Positions 12,010-24,043 of a DNA stretch of 64,000 nt are shown here, one piece after another (position 1 is the stretch's first letter; each line of letters starts with the position of its first letter). Under the pieces are notes generated by a model. That model did not search any database. It was not told where the DNA came from and worked only from the letters and a program-made list of their open reading frames with translations. Made by a program: the position numbers and the translations under genes. The stretch is taken from assembly GCA_003254905.1 (NCBI GenBank), contig QANU01001174.1, positions 582,919 to 646,918 on the forward strand. The letters run 5' to 3'. The DNA comes from Nissolia schottii (Eukaryota; Streptophyta; Magnoliopsida; Fabales; Fabaceae).

Positions 12010-13955
12010 TTGAGGAATTTACTTGTGTTTGGCATTGATAAATTAAAAGTATTGAGAAGAGACTATCACTCTGGAAGGCAAGACTCCTCTCCCCGAGCTA
12101 GTAGGTTGATTCTAATCAAATCTGTCCTGAATAGCCTACCTCTTTTCTACCTAAACATCTTTAAAATCCCCAAAGTGGTGGAAGCCAAGATTATCTCCAT
12201 CCAAAGAAGGTTCCTTTGGTTCTCGAACGCATCAAGGAGAGGAATCTCTCTCATATCTTGGGGGGTCATACAAAACCCAAAAGATAACTTGGGTGGCCTC
12301 AGTGTAGGAAACTTAATTATACAAAATGCTGCATTACTCTTCAAATGGTGGTGGCGCTTCTCAGACGCGTCATCTTCGCTTTGGAAAAGAATTATCTCCT
12401 CAAACCATAGTGTGTCCCAAAACGAGCCCCACAAGCAGCTCCAAACATTGGGCCCTCCTCGTCTATGGAGGCAATTATCCAACTTTGATAGCTTTGGGGA
12501 AGACATTAAGAACATAACTTCTACAGGTCTTTGAAGGAAAATAGGTGATGGTTCTTTTACATGTTTTTGGGAAGACACTTGGATTGGTGCATGCTCTCTT
12601 AAGGAGTGTTTCCCTAGACTCTTCTCTATATCAGTTCAACAACTCTACAGAATTTTGGAAATGGGGTCATGGGTGGGAGGCTGTTGGAGTTGGAGGTTAG
12701 ATTGGAGACGGCGTCTGTTTGCGTGGGAAGAGCAACTGCTATCCGACCTTCTTCTTGTCATTAACCAGCATAGTTTCATAAAGGGTGTGAGTGACACGAG
12801 TTTCCACTACCCTTCAAGAATATTCTCTGTTTCATCATTTTCTTTGCAGGTTTTCAAAAAGATTGTTGGAGACTCAGGAAACTGGTGCCGAGGAAGCATG
12901 GCTTGGAGAGGTTTGACTCCACCAAAAGTTGAACTCCTCATGTGGTTCATTCTCCAAAATAGTCTAAACATGAATTCTAGACTACGAAGAATTAACTGCC
13001 ACCAGGTTAACAATTCTCTATGTACCCTTTGCAACCAAGAGGAAGAAACATTGGAGCACTTGTTCATCTCATGCACAATATCCTCCAAACTCTGGGCATC
13101 CTGCACTAAGTGGTGGAACTTATCCTGGTGCCTCCATATCATCGCTGTCTCCTTCTTTAAAGCTTGGCTTGGCGCCCCATTCAAGGGCTTTGACAAGAAG
13201 CTATGGACCACGCTTCTATTCTTGATTGTATGAACAATTTGGTGGATTAGAAACAAGATGATTTTTGTAAATTATTCTCTAAATTGGGATCTTGAGACTG
13301 ATTCCATCCTTCACCGCTTGGGGCTTTGGACAAAATCTTGGTGTGATAAACTACCGTTTCAATCTGATTTTTTTGCGATCAATCTCGAACAAGTCAGAGC
13401 TTGGACAGAGGTTTGATACTCCTCCCTGATCTGCTGCCTTGCCGCTGGGTGTGTATGCAACTATTGGGCTGTGGCAATTCTGTAGGGGTCAATTCTGTAT
13501 ACCTTCTACTTGCTATTTTCCTTTGTTTTCAGGTTACTAGTTGTTAAACATTGTGGAGAAACAGATAAATGAGGCACAGAAAAATATAGGAGAAAGATAG
13601 ATAACAGAGAAATAACAATTGTATTATCTGAGAGTTGTTGTGTTTCTTTACATCTGAGGCTTAGCCTATTTATAGGTTGAAGACTCAACGTCAAAAACAC
13701 AACGGCCAAAAATAAATCACAATCAAATCAAATCAACCATAATGTATATCAAATCAAATCAAATATAATATATATTATTCTTAACACTAGTTAGCTTTCT
13801 TTTATTTGCTGTATTTTTCTCTATGCTGTGGTTGTAGTGGTCCTTTTTCCTGACCCCTCTTTGTCTGATTTTTGCTGTTCGAACTGTTGCTTCCCTGTGG
13901 TTGTTCCTACCCTCCTTTTAGGTGGGAGTCCCTAATCTACAAAAAAAAAAAAAAG
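12010..13955 (+). pseudogene. LINE (L1 type) 3' remnant: end of reverse transcriptase and zf-RVT domain
   Basis: The frame that opens at 12010 continues to 13416 with in-frame stops at about 12532 and 13231. It encodes the end of the reverse-transcriptase region (LILIKSVLNSLPLFYL, IISIQRRFLW, ALLFKWWWRF) followed by the zinc-binding domain (WRGLTPPKVELLMW, LCTLCNQEEETLEHLF). A 3' UTR and a terminal A run at about 13940-13955 follow. The copy is 5'-truncated. A solo copia LTR (13542-13786) sits in its 3' UTR, so the LINE arrived first. Confidence 0.88.
13542..13786 (-). mobile_element. Solo Ty1-copia LTR with 5-bp target duplication
   Basis: 245 bp with ends TGTTAAACA and TTCTTAACA, flanked on both sides by CTAGT (13537-13541 and 13787-13791). 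On the minus strand it reads TGTTAAGAAT at the start and has a TATAAATAGG-type box. This is the structure left by recombination between the two LTRs of a full element. It lies within the 3' UTR of the LINE. Confidence 0.88.
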
Positions 13956-14870
13956 AAAGTAATTTAGCATAATTATTTTTATTTGGACATGATAATACAA
14001 AATTACTTTTTGACACATAATTACCAAAAAAATACAAAATACAATTAAAATTAAATTTTTTGAACAATACCTGCACCTAATTGAATACCCCACACGAGGA
14101 TAATAGAGTAAAATTACATTTGAAGTTGACTCACCGTATTAAAATAAGAAGCAGCATTTCATTTTTTCACTTCCACTAAGAGTTATATTCTATCTACCTG
14201 AGAATAATTCATCAACAGAAAAATTGGCAACAGAACTACATTTGGGTGTATCAAGAATCATCTCTCTCAAAAATTTATGTTGATGGACAGAAACGCATGA
14301 AGGATTTTATATATCTCTTTATAGGATTCTCACATAAGAGCTTTTCTAGCTTAAAAATCTAATATCATGTTAAAAAGTAAGAACTATTTATTTCAAAAAC
14401 TTAAGCTAATGAGCATAGTCATATAATTTATTTTATATATCTCTTTCTATACGGAGTTAATCAAATGTATAACCAAACAAGCACCATATTAGTCAGTGCC
14501 ATTTCAATGCCTTCAACCCAGTCTTATTTACTGTGACCCATAAAACTTTGCCAAAACAAAATACATAAATCGCGAAGAGTAATAGAATGCCCTCAATAAG
14601 CAAGCCTTAAGTCGCGAAGAGTATTGAGTTCATAGCTCTTGAAATTGCTCTGGTGGCATCCAATCAATAATGGCCATCCAAAAATGAATTGCCTTGATTT
14701 CGCACTTGTTACTACTTAGGGTGATACATAAAATCTAAAAATTAAGTGGATATGTTAGCTCAACTACCACGATAGCAGCTAAAATAATCTATGCATTAAT
14801 TACTCTCATCTCCATTTAACAAATCACCTATTTCGGTAACTATAATATTTTGTATACATCTGAAACGTAA
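13956..14870. other. Intergenic AT-rich DNA, no gene seen
   Basis: No coding or repeat structure that I can support. Confidence 0.5.
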
Positions 14871-14879
14871 CTAACTGCA

Positions 14880-15740
14880 TTTATCTGCATTTAAAATTCA
14901 TTTTTTTTCTCTCTTCTCCCCACTCTCCCTTCATTTTCTCTCTTATTTTCAATTTGCAACCTCCATTTCTTTCTCTTTTCTTTCATCTCTAAACCCTAAA
15001 CATAGAATTTTTATTTTTCATTTTCTATTTCTAACCTTCAATTCCTTCTTCTTTTCTGTTTCCTTCTTCGTATTCATTTCCGCTGTCTATTTTGTTTCAT
15101 TTTTGTGTTCTCTTCGCAAAACGTTATGAATCTCATAGTTTTTGTTTTCATTTAGGTCTTATTTTTTGTTTCTGCTAGTTCAAAAGTTTGTGTATGTGAA
15201 TACAAAAATTTATATCTGCTTGTTCAAAAGTTTGTTTATGTGAATACCAAAGTTTTCTTCTTCGTTTTCATTTTATATTATTTGCTTCGGCTTGTTCAAA
15301 AGTTTGAGTTTGTAAATACAAAAGTTTGTGTCTGCTTGTTCAAAAGTTTGTTTGTGTGAGTACCAAAGTTTGTCTTTGATTATTGTAAAATTTGTGTATG
15401 TGAATATCAAAGTTATTGCCTCCTCTTCTTCATTTCAGCTCATTCAAATGTTTGTATGTGCTTGTTCAAAAATTTGTGCATGAATACTAAATTTGTGCAT
15501 ATGACAATTACCCTTTTGCTATTTAATTGGATGTGGATCTCATTTTGTTTTATTTCTGTTATTATGTTTATGTTTTTGTTTTGTAAAGTTTGTGCCCTCT
15601 AATTTGAAATATTTGTCTATGATAGAGATTGAGTTCATGTGCTTTGAGTGTGGGTGACGAGAATGGGAAAAAGTGTGGTAGTAACTTTTTGTTATTTAAT
15701 GCGATGCAGATCTCATTTTATTTAGTTTCTATATTTAATA
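14880..15740 (+). repeat. Dispersed unit B: pyrimidine leader plus AAAAGTTTGTG minisatellite
   Basis: A TTTTCTCTCTTC-rich leader (14905-15165) precedes a run of AAAAGTTTGTGTATGTGAAT-like words alternating with CTGCTTGTTC (15178-15500). It has the same layout as the units at 5620-6330 and 50580-51670. No ORF of note. Confidence 0.6.
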
Positions 15741-16079
15741 ATGTCTGTGTCTCTGTTATATAAAGTTTGTGCATCTATTTTGAGACAATTATTGTATCTA
15801 TTTCCATAAAAGATTGAAATAGACTATAATAAAAAAAATTGTAAGCTAAAAAATCACTTATAAAAAAAGCTAAATTTTAGGCATTATTGTATAAAGTTAT
15901 TTTTGATTCAAGTGTTTTTTTCCATTTTAACCTTACAAATAATTCAAACAAAATAAATTATCAAATAAAAGATATTATTTTATATTATTTTTAATAATTT
16001 TATCATATAAAAAAAATTCATACAATCCAAACAAAACATATTATCTAAAAATCCTACGGACAGGCTTACAAAGGCGGGC

Positions 16080-16400
16080 TGCATGCTCCAGATGATAAGG
16101 TGAAGCCGAACATCGATGTGAGTGTCATGAATAACATTCATCCTAGTGGGTATGGAGGTGTCCACTGCAGTGCTAGTGGGCCGTGGGTATATGGCTTCAT
16201 GGCCAATGCTACTTCCATGGATGTAACTTGGGTAGGGTTATTAGCTATTCGAGAAGGGTTGAATTTCGCTTGGGACAAAGGTATGCATATATAGCCCCTA
16301 CTCAACACCTTCTTGTGCGTCATTAGAGAATTATTGGATCGTCGGCCTTGGGACGTGAGCGTGTGCCACATCGATCCTTTGCTCCCCTTACCAACAAGCG
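16080..16400 (+). pseudogene. RNase H (RVT_3) domain fragment of a LINE
   Basis: Translation gives VKPNIDVSVMNN, GYGGVHCSASG, WVYGFMANAT and LLAIREGLNFAWDKG. This is the order seen in plant RNase H-like domains (N-D-G-S, G-G-V-x-R, A-E-L-L-A-I, G-L-x-x-A-W). A stop follows at about 16292. After a deletion the frame resumes as IRELLDRRPWDVSVCHI. The D-to-V and E-to-G changes at conserved positions and the stop show that it is dead. Confidence 0.7.
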
Positions 16401-17003
16401 TAGAATTAAATTTGTGCCTTCATTTTTATTTTTAAGGAACACGTACTAAACTATTTATCACTCAATAAGCAGCTGCTTGTTGGTAGAACCTTTTCTCAAT
16501 ATAAATTTGTTTACACATTAATTTATTCAATCACTATATATTATCTTAAAAATCCAACATACAATAAAATCTAATGTAAATCTTCTTTTACATTAACGTT
16601 GCTTATTCCCGCAATAATAATCCATTTCTCAAGTTCACAAGTCCGGCTCCTAATTCCTTACATGACTGAGAAAACCCAAATCTAAACTCTCTTCCTTTGT
16701 CATATATCTGCACACTAATTAAGCTAACAGATCGAGCCAAATAATTTCACAAGAAATTAAGGAAAAGAAAAACTCAAAGGAAAAATGTAAAACCTTCTCT
16801 AATTAACCAACAAATTAGCGAATACAAATTAAAAAGCAGGTGCCCTGAATATACATTGAGTACTGCAACATGAGAAATGGATGATCTTTTTTCATGTTGT
16901 GAGATTTTCGCATGACATTGTTATGTGTAGATTTTTTTTTCACACAATCATTGATAAAGATCTACCGACATTACAGGCGATGGATGTCAGAATTAATTCA
17001 CAT

Positions 17004-17327
17004 TTAGTCGTCGTTTGTCTTCTTGTTGTGTTCCTCGTTGTTGAGGAAGTCAAGAAACACGGTACTCTTGCACTTGGGGCATTTCGGATCAACCTCTGAC
17101 AACATCACATACATGAGGCATCGAGGACAACCTACGAGAAGCATGGCTCTTGTCTCTTCATACACGCATGAGCCCTCCGACGAGTGAACAGAAACCGGTG
17201 ACGACAAAGATCTCGAAGACTCCCGCGACAGATCATCGACGGACGATGAGGTTGTTATTGGAGCCCTTGGTGGGGAGGACAAGTTCAACCTCAGTTCCAA
17301 CCTTGGACTCCTCGCTCTTTTGCTCAT
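17004..17327 (-). CDS. GIR1-like (GL2-interacting repressor) protein
   Basis: A single-exon protein of 107 residues that shows the full family layout. The N-terminal EAR motif LELRLNL (residues 10-16) recruits TOPLESS-type co-repressors. A Ser-rich linker follows. The C-terminal core VGCPRCLMYVMLSE has Cys67/70 paired with Cys83/86. In Arabidopsis GIR1/GIR2 act in the nucleus with GL2 and related homeodomain factors. I chose the ATG before SKRARSP, matching the family start; an in-frame ATG six codons upstream also exists. A TATA box lies about 120 bases upstream. It is a paralogue of the gene at 1577-1870, which has lost this N-terminal motif. Confidence 0.9.
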   Translation of the reverse strand: MSKRARSPRLELRLNLSSPPRAPITTSSSVDDLSRESSRSLSSPVSVHSSEGSCVYEETRAMLLVGCPRCLMYVMLSEVDPKCPKCKSTVFLDFLNNEEHNKKTNDD

Positions 17328-17444
17328 CTCTCTTTTCTCGATCAAAAAGACAACCTACCTAAACAATTAAGTGACTAGGGGAACAACTTGCAAAGGAGAT
17401 CAAAAAGCAGCTAATAGCAATAAGTAGGGTGAGAAAATAGGATC

Positions 17445-17456
17445 ATTATATATATA
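17445..17456 (-). promoter_or_regulatory. TATA box of the GIR1-like gene
   Basis: TATATATA on the minus strand about 120 bases upstream of the ATG at 17327. Confidence 0.55.
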
Positions 17457-18245
17457 GTGATCAATTTGAATGCGGTAGGAATGAAGAGATAAGAAAAGCA
17501 GGTGATTGATTCAATTTAAATATTGTCTAATTTAGTTGGCTGTATAAGTGGAAGGAGTTGCCAAAAAGTCTCTTAAAGACATGACTATATATTAAAAACG
17601 GTAAGTAGTTTATAGTATCATTAACCTATAGTATGTTACAAACAAGCATCTTTAAATAACATTTAAGGGTCCAAAACACAAATCTTTCTCTCCCTCTCTC
17701 TCTTGTTCATTATTCACTTCACCAATTTTGTTCTATATATCTCAATAACAAAAACACCTTCCAAGTTCAGTGCAACCAAACGTAGTTTTTCCCCCTTTAT
17801 TGCTACTCCCTCCTAACAAACTACTCATATTTGTTTCTCAAACTGTAACACCGTCCTTATTCCTACCGTTAATCCCTCCTAAACTCAGCATAATCTTCAT
17901 TGTCTCTACCACAATTTCAATGTGAAGCCACCCTTTCTATCTAATTCTATGTCTTTGCTTCCTTTTTTTTCTCATAAACTATATATACACACACACTCTA
18001 ATCTATCTGTATAACAATTTTGTGTAACTTTTTTTTGGTTTACTTATAATGTACATTACAATAAAGAGAGTTAACAAAGATGGAGAAAAAGAAAGAAACT
18101 ATGATTTAATTAGTTTTGGAGAATGAGTTCTAAAATTTTGGGAAAATATAACAAGATAGGAATTAATATGAAAAACAAAAAAGGAGACAAATAGTTAAAT
18201 TATAATATAGTTAATATAATTTTTTTACACTCTTAATAAATACAA

Positions 18246-18246
<1 letters not shown>

Positions 18247-18278
<32 letters not shown>

Positions 18279-18320
18279 CATAATAATAATAATAATAGCA
18301 ATAACAATAACAATAGTAAT
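18247..18320. repeat. (AAT)n microsatellite
   Basis: About 20 AAT-type units with a few substitutions, then a GGTGGT-rich stretch to 18400. Confidence 0.95.
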
Positions 18321-18399
18321 AATAATGGTTGTGGTGGTGAAAGCGGTGGTAGTAATGGTGGTGAAGGTTGAGATAGTGGCGGCAGTGGGGTGGTGGTGC

Positions 18400-19093
18400 T
18401 CTCCAAAAAATAAATTTGCAAGAAAAATTGCAGCAAGGTAAATTCATAGCAAGAAAATTTGTAGCTAAATCTGCAACAACTAAATTTGTGGTAAACTATT
18501 CACTAGAAAATCCACAGCAAAGCAAACTCGTAGTAAATTCACTACAAAAAGGTTTGTAGTTAAATCTACAACAAAGAGAATTCCCAAGGAAACTTCCAGC
18601 AAATTAGTTTATAAGAAAATTCGTAATTCACAAGAAAATGAGTAGCAAAATTATTTCGCATCAAAATTGGTAACAAAGTAGTTCACAAGAAAATTTGTAA
18701 CAAGAAAATTTGTAACAAAATCCGCATGAAACAAAAGTCACAGCTAACTCCATAGCAAAAATTCGCAAGTAAGTTTGCAGATACTATTTCCTGCGGATTT
18801 AGCTACGATAATGATCTTGATCGAATCTTTTGACATTTTTTTCTTCAGCTCCCTACAAAATTATGTGATTTTTTTACCTACAAAATAATTTGCAACAAAA
18901 TTCGCAGTTAAATATTGTTCGTCTTTTGAAGAAAAACTTACTTGCAAATTTTATTGTGAATTTTGTAATTCATGGCAAAATGTTCATTGCCTAGCTCAAA
19001 AACAAAAATTTATAACAAAATCCACAAGTATTACTTACAAAAAAAATTCACAGCAAATTTTTACAGGTAATTCACAATTTTTTTAATAGTGCA
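18400..19093. repeat. Degenerate short-repeat tract, possible CACTA-type non-autonomous element
   Basis: About 700 bp made of degenerate words such as AAATTCGCAGCAAA and AAATTTGTAGC, resembling CACTA subterminal repeats. CACTACAAAAAGG occurs at about 18539 and TTTTTTAATAGTG at about 19081-19093, which would be the two ends of a CACTA element. No 3-bp target duplication was seen and the words are so repetitive that chance is possible. Confidence 0.35.
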
Positions 19094-19386
19094 TTAGTTT
19101 AAAATGTGAAATATATTTTCATCTTATTAAATTAAGTTTGATATATCTTTTTCAATTTATAATTTTTGTAAGTTTTCTCTATAAATAAAATTCTTTTCTT
19201 CCTCATTAAAAAAAAATTATAGACCGAATTGTCCCTTTCCATTAGATAAAAATTAAATGTTCTCTTTTCTTGTACCTCACAGACACCATATATTATCAGG
19301 GGTTTTGTAAATAAAAAAAACGGCATTGTTTAGGAAAATTTTAACTAATCAAATCCAGCCCAACAAAGTTTCACAAATATCTATTA

Positions 19387-19569
19387 GAGTAATGCTACTT
19401 GAACAATGTTTTTAAATAATAATACAAAGATAACATATTTATTGTGAGCAACAAGACACGATTAAATTTTACATAAATGATGTACAATACATTAATTTTA
19501 TCTTATTATTCACAATAAATATATTATTTCCGTATTATTGTTAAAAACATTGTTGAAGTAGCATTACTC
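19387..19569. mobile_element. MITE with TA target duplication
   Basis: 183 bp. The left end GAGTAATGCTACTTGAACAA is matched by the reverse complement of the right end with one change, and pairing continues for about 70 bases through ATGTTTTTAA and TATTTATTGTGA. A TA dinucleotide flanks both ends, as for Tc1/mariner-derived MITEs. Confidence 0.8.
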
Positions 19570-22500
19570 TATAATATATTTTTTTGTTTCACAAGTACGC
19601 TGACCCTATATTAAATAAATAATGAATTATTGCGAAACTATGTGTGTGTGTGTGTAAAACCACGGTGACATGTGGCAATATTTTGACCATGATTGTGGAG
19701 AAATTATTGTCATGCAATACAAGTAATACCAAGTTGATATGTTTTTAACCATTTATATAACTACATGCTTTTAAGTGTTGGAAGCACTCAATGGTAGTTT
19801 CTCATATGGGGGATAATTATCCTATCATGCTAAATTTATTTATTTTTAATAAATTTTAAAATTAAATTCATTAAAAATTTTCATTATTTTATGTTTTATA
19901 TAATCTTTATAAATTTTTCATTAGTCGAATCACTACAGTGATTCAACTTATAAGATGTTTAAAATTTACATACCATATTAACTATGTAAACCTTTCCGCT
20001 GAATAAGGAAAAATATATAACTTTAGAAGAGCATCGTCATTAACCCTATAGGTCATAACAATTATGTGTGGGAGACGAATATCTCTCTAAAAATAGTGAT
20101 TCATTTGTATCTTAAAATCACAATAATCAAGTTCTTTGTCATCTTTTACACCAGATTTTCTTAACAGTGATTAGAGTATATAGCTTAGTGTTCAATGATC
20201 ACACAATAATTTTTCATAATTATATGTATATTAAGAGAATTGAACCTCAACTAAGATTATGCTTTAATAATTTATATAACAATATTTTAACTTTAGGTAA
20301 TAGTTAAGATATATAAAATTATTAATTTGTCTCTCTACCCAATAAGTTAAACTTTTAAAAAAAAAAATCTTAAGATGATATAAAAACTTCTGTTAAAAAA
20401 ATAAAGTTTAGAATACAGTCATTGTCGTACCATTTCTTCTAAATAGCAGCCACCTACAATTTCATGCCTGCAATCTGTTTATCTACCCTACATTAATAAT
20501 TAAATAACTAAGAGAGAGGAACACCATATACAGATGGATCACTGATATAATCAGAGGATTCTTCAATTCGCAGCCCGTGGGACGCCATTATCAGCAACTC
20601 ATCAACCACCGTGCTCTGCTTTTGAAGGTAATAATTATCATTGAAGAGAGTAGACCCAACAGCTGTTGAAGGTGATAGATCGCAAATCAATGCACATCAT
20701 TAGATATATTAATTGTGTCGTTGGTCCAAAACCTCCATCATAATAACATTTTAGCTAATATTAATTGGGCAGCCATACATGATATTGTACATTTTATAAC
20801 TAGTATTTAGTCGGTATTTACCAACAAAATGTTAGACGAATAATAATTAAGCAATTTGGTCTTTAATAAGAATTCTATTATTAAAAAATACACTTGTTAA
20901 AAGTGAAAATAACTTTTAATGTTTTTACTTTTAAAATTACAACAACAATGTATCCCACAATTTTTGGAAAAAAAAAAAAGCCTATATAACTAGTATTTTA
21001 ATTGGAGACCAACTGTATATACACGTTAATCAAGATATATAACTGCAAGTTTAAGATACATTTAATTTGTTCTTGATGGGCACATAAGATTTAACGACCT
21101 CATTTCTTTCTTTCTTTCTTTTCTTAAATATGTTAAGGTCGGCGGAGTGTTATATCAGTAATGTTATGTGAACAAACTAGGTTAATTCACTCCATAAATT
21201 TTTTTGGGTTTCGTTAATGCGAAAAGATTCGAGTGTTTTCAATGTCTTTAGTGCATTGATAATTTTAAATGTTAATATTTTTAATGTAAAATTTTTACTT
21301 TAAACCTCTTATCAAGTGTCTTAAGTTGTTATCTTTTCCCAAAAAAAATTAAGGTCATAAATTAAAATTTAAAAATGAGTTGAAATTCCAAAACATATTC
21401 ATCGGATACTTTTAACTTATCCGTGACATATAAATTGATTTCTCGTTTTCTTGGCACCACTTACAGCTTCAATTCTGACGGTTTTTATGGCAGATTCCAG
21501 AATTCTCTTTTAAGTAGATAATCATCGTTGCACATGAGATGTAACATGGTAGTAATTCACTTTATCTCTTAATTATGTTGATGTGGGTTCGATTTTCACC
21601 CATAGAAACATAAATAGGTTTCCCTTCTTTGGTGTCGGTAATATGGCGACTCTAAAAAGTAATTGAGAATTATAATTTTTTACAAAGTTATTTCTATTTA
21701 ATATTTTCATTTTTACTAGAGGGGCTACATGCAGTTCGTGCCCATAAATAAATCTGTTATGTAAATATGTAAATGTGCTAATTTATATATTTTTATAATT
21801 GAAAGAGATGGATTAAAAAATACTGTTATCGAAGAAAATAGAATGTGGTTGATGGAAATAACTATTGTGCAGTTTGTTTGTTTTTTTTTTACATGAGCTA
21901 CTGTTATTATAAATTAAGAAAGTGAAATTGTAATAAAATATTGTTGTAGGGTTAAAATTTAAAAAAGAATTGTGACCCATAGAGCAGTTAAAGTGTTTGA
22001 CAAATATTATATAGTAGTGTAATTTTTTTCTCTCTTCTAATATTTATTTAATCAGAGTGTGACAAAAAATAAAATAATTAATGTTGTTTAAAGTTAAAAA
22101 ATAAAAAATATTTAAAAATATATTAAAATAAAAATATAAACAATTATTCAAGAACAGATAGATTGTTTTCTTTGTTAGAAATGCGTCTATAAAAATGGCG
22201 GGAGAGAGTAATCATCTACACAGTTAAAAATCGTGTCATTTTCCCCATTTAGGGGTGGGTCTACAACAGTTTGGCTAAATTAACTGTTTGTATTATATAT
22301 GTGGGCTGGCTAAGTAGTATTGTTTTGATTTTGTATTAGAGTGCTCTTTATTGGTATCTTTAGTGCACTACTTGTATTTGCTTACTTTTATTGGGTTTAA
22401 GATCCCAAAAGATGAACTATTGGGATTTTTCTTTTCAAGTGTAGATAATAAAAAGTGTTACAAAGTGATCGAGTGAGAACAATATATTTATTGGATTCTA

Positions 22501-23107
22501 ATGGTGGAATGTGATAATTTTAAGGAGCGTAGATCGATTGTCAATTTTGTGTGGCGTCACATTCACCATGTGTGCGATGGTGGAATCCTTGTAAAAGTAC
22601 TCCAACACCGAAATAAGATAGAGATATATCTAGAGATGTTATAATAAGTGAATTGGGTTACTTTGAGTTACCTTTAATGAGGGTTTGACCTCTCTATATA
22701 GGGGAGGTTGTTGGGCGTATCTCAGGAACCATGAGAATTTGTTACAAACTTGAGCCTAGATCACACACGTCGAGTATCTTGGGCTAGACCTAATGAGGTT
22801 TGACGTGATGTGTTGAGTTTTAAGTTGGGTCTCAGATCCTAATTTGGTCCATATCAAAAGATAAAACTTTACGCCAAATTTTTATAGTGAAATGTAGTTA
22901 TAAGTCAAATTTATTGTAGTGTTAACATGTCTCTATCTATAACACTATTGATGCTAATTAGAAGCTTAAAAAAATTGTGATAGAAAATAACATTATTCAT
23001 TTTCAGACGTTTAAATCATAGATAACTATTCATAAAGATGATAATTTCTATAAAAAAAATCCAGCTCTTTAGGGGAGAAGCCATGTGAAAGAGAATAATA
23101 TATCAAA
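19570..23107. other. Intergenic AT-rich DNA, no gene seen
   Basis: No supportable gene. A 60-codon minus-strand ORF at 20508-20690 (ends SDYISDPSVYGVPLS) has better composition than its surroundings but no family I recognise; it could be an exon remnant. Confidence 0.4.
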
Positions 23108-23116
23108 AATGTTTTT

Positions 23117-24034
23117 GGGTTAATTATGTTTTTAGTTCCTGTAAAATTAGAAAGTTTGATTTTAGTCCCTGCATAAAAGTTTTAGTCCCTGGAAAATTGT
23201 AAAATTAGGTTTTAGTCCCTGGGGTGGGGTGAGGGTTGACTGGGCTGACGTGGCGCTGACGCGACGCGCCACGTGGCATAACCCAAAACCCAAACCAGAC
23301 CCACAACCCGACCGTTTCAANNNNNNNNNNNNNNNNNNNNNNNNNNNNNNNNNNNNNNNNNNNNNNNNNNNNNNNNNNNNNNNNNNNNNNNNNNNNNNNN
23401 NNNNNNNNNNNNNNNNNNNNNNNNNNNNNNNNNNNNNNNNNNNNNNNNNNNNNNNNNNNNNNNNNNNNNNNNNNNNNNNNNNNNNNNNNNNNNNNNNNNN
23501 NNNNNNNNNNNNNNNNNNNNNNNNNNNNNNNNNNNNNNNNNNNNNNNNNNNNNNNNNNNNNNNNNNNNNNNNNNNNNNNNNNNNNNNNNNNNNNNNNNNN
23601 NNNNNNNNNNNNNNNNNNNNNNNNNNNNNNNNNNNNNNNNNNNNNNNNNNNNNNNNNNNNNNNNNNNNNNNNNNNNNNNNNNNNNNNNNNNNNNNNNNNN
23701 NNNNNNNNNNNNNNNNNNNNNNNNNNNNNNNNNNNNNNNNNNNNNNNNNNNNNNNNNNNNNNNNNNNNNNNNNNNNNNNNNNNNNNNNNNNNNTTATTTT
23801 TTTTTTTTTTTAAACGGGTCGGGTCATAATTTGGGTCGGGTCGTGGGTCTGATTGGGTTTTGGGGGTTATGCCACGTGACATCCCACATGGCGCGCCGCG
23901 TCAGCGCCGTGTCAGCACCACGTCAGCCCAGTCAACCCTCACCTCACCCCAGGGACTAAAACCTAATTTTACAATTTTCCAAGGACTAAAATCAAACTTG
24001 CTAATTTTACAGGGACTAAAAACATAATTAACCC
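23117..24034. mobile_element. Mutator-like non-autonomous element with 9-bp target duplication
   Basis: Both ends start GGGTTAATTATGTTTTTAGT and the arms stay similar for about 200 bp (TTTTAGTCCC words, then GGGTTGACTGGGCTGACGTGG). The flanks are AATGTTTTT on both sides (23108-23116 and 24035-24043), the 9-bp duplication expected of Mutator-like elements. The middle is an assembly gap, so whether it carries anything is unknown. Confidence 0.9.
23321..23793. other. Assembly gap (N)
   Basis: 473 Ns in the centre of the Mutator-like element, between its two GC-rich arms. Palindromic or repetitive DNA probably blocked assembly; the true length is not known from this window. Confidence 0.99.
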
Positions 24035-24043
24035 AATGTTTTT

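Noticed and set aside
23205..23882. ORFs on both strands across the gap
   Set aside because: They exist only because Ns contain no stops; the flanks are transposon arms.
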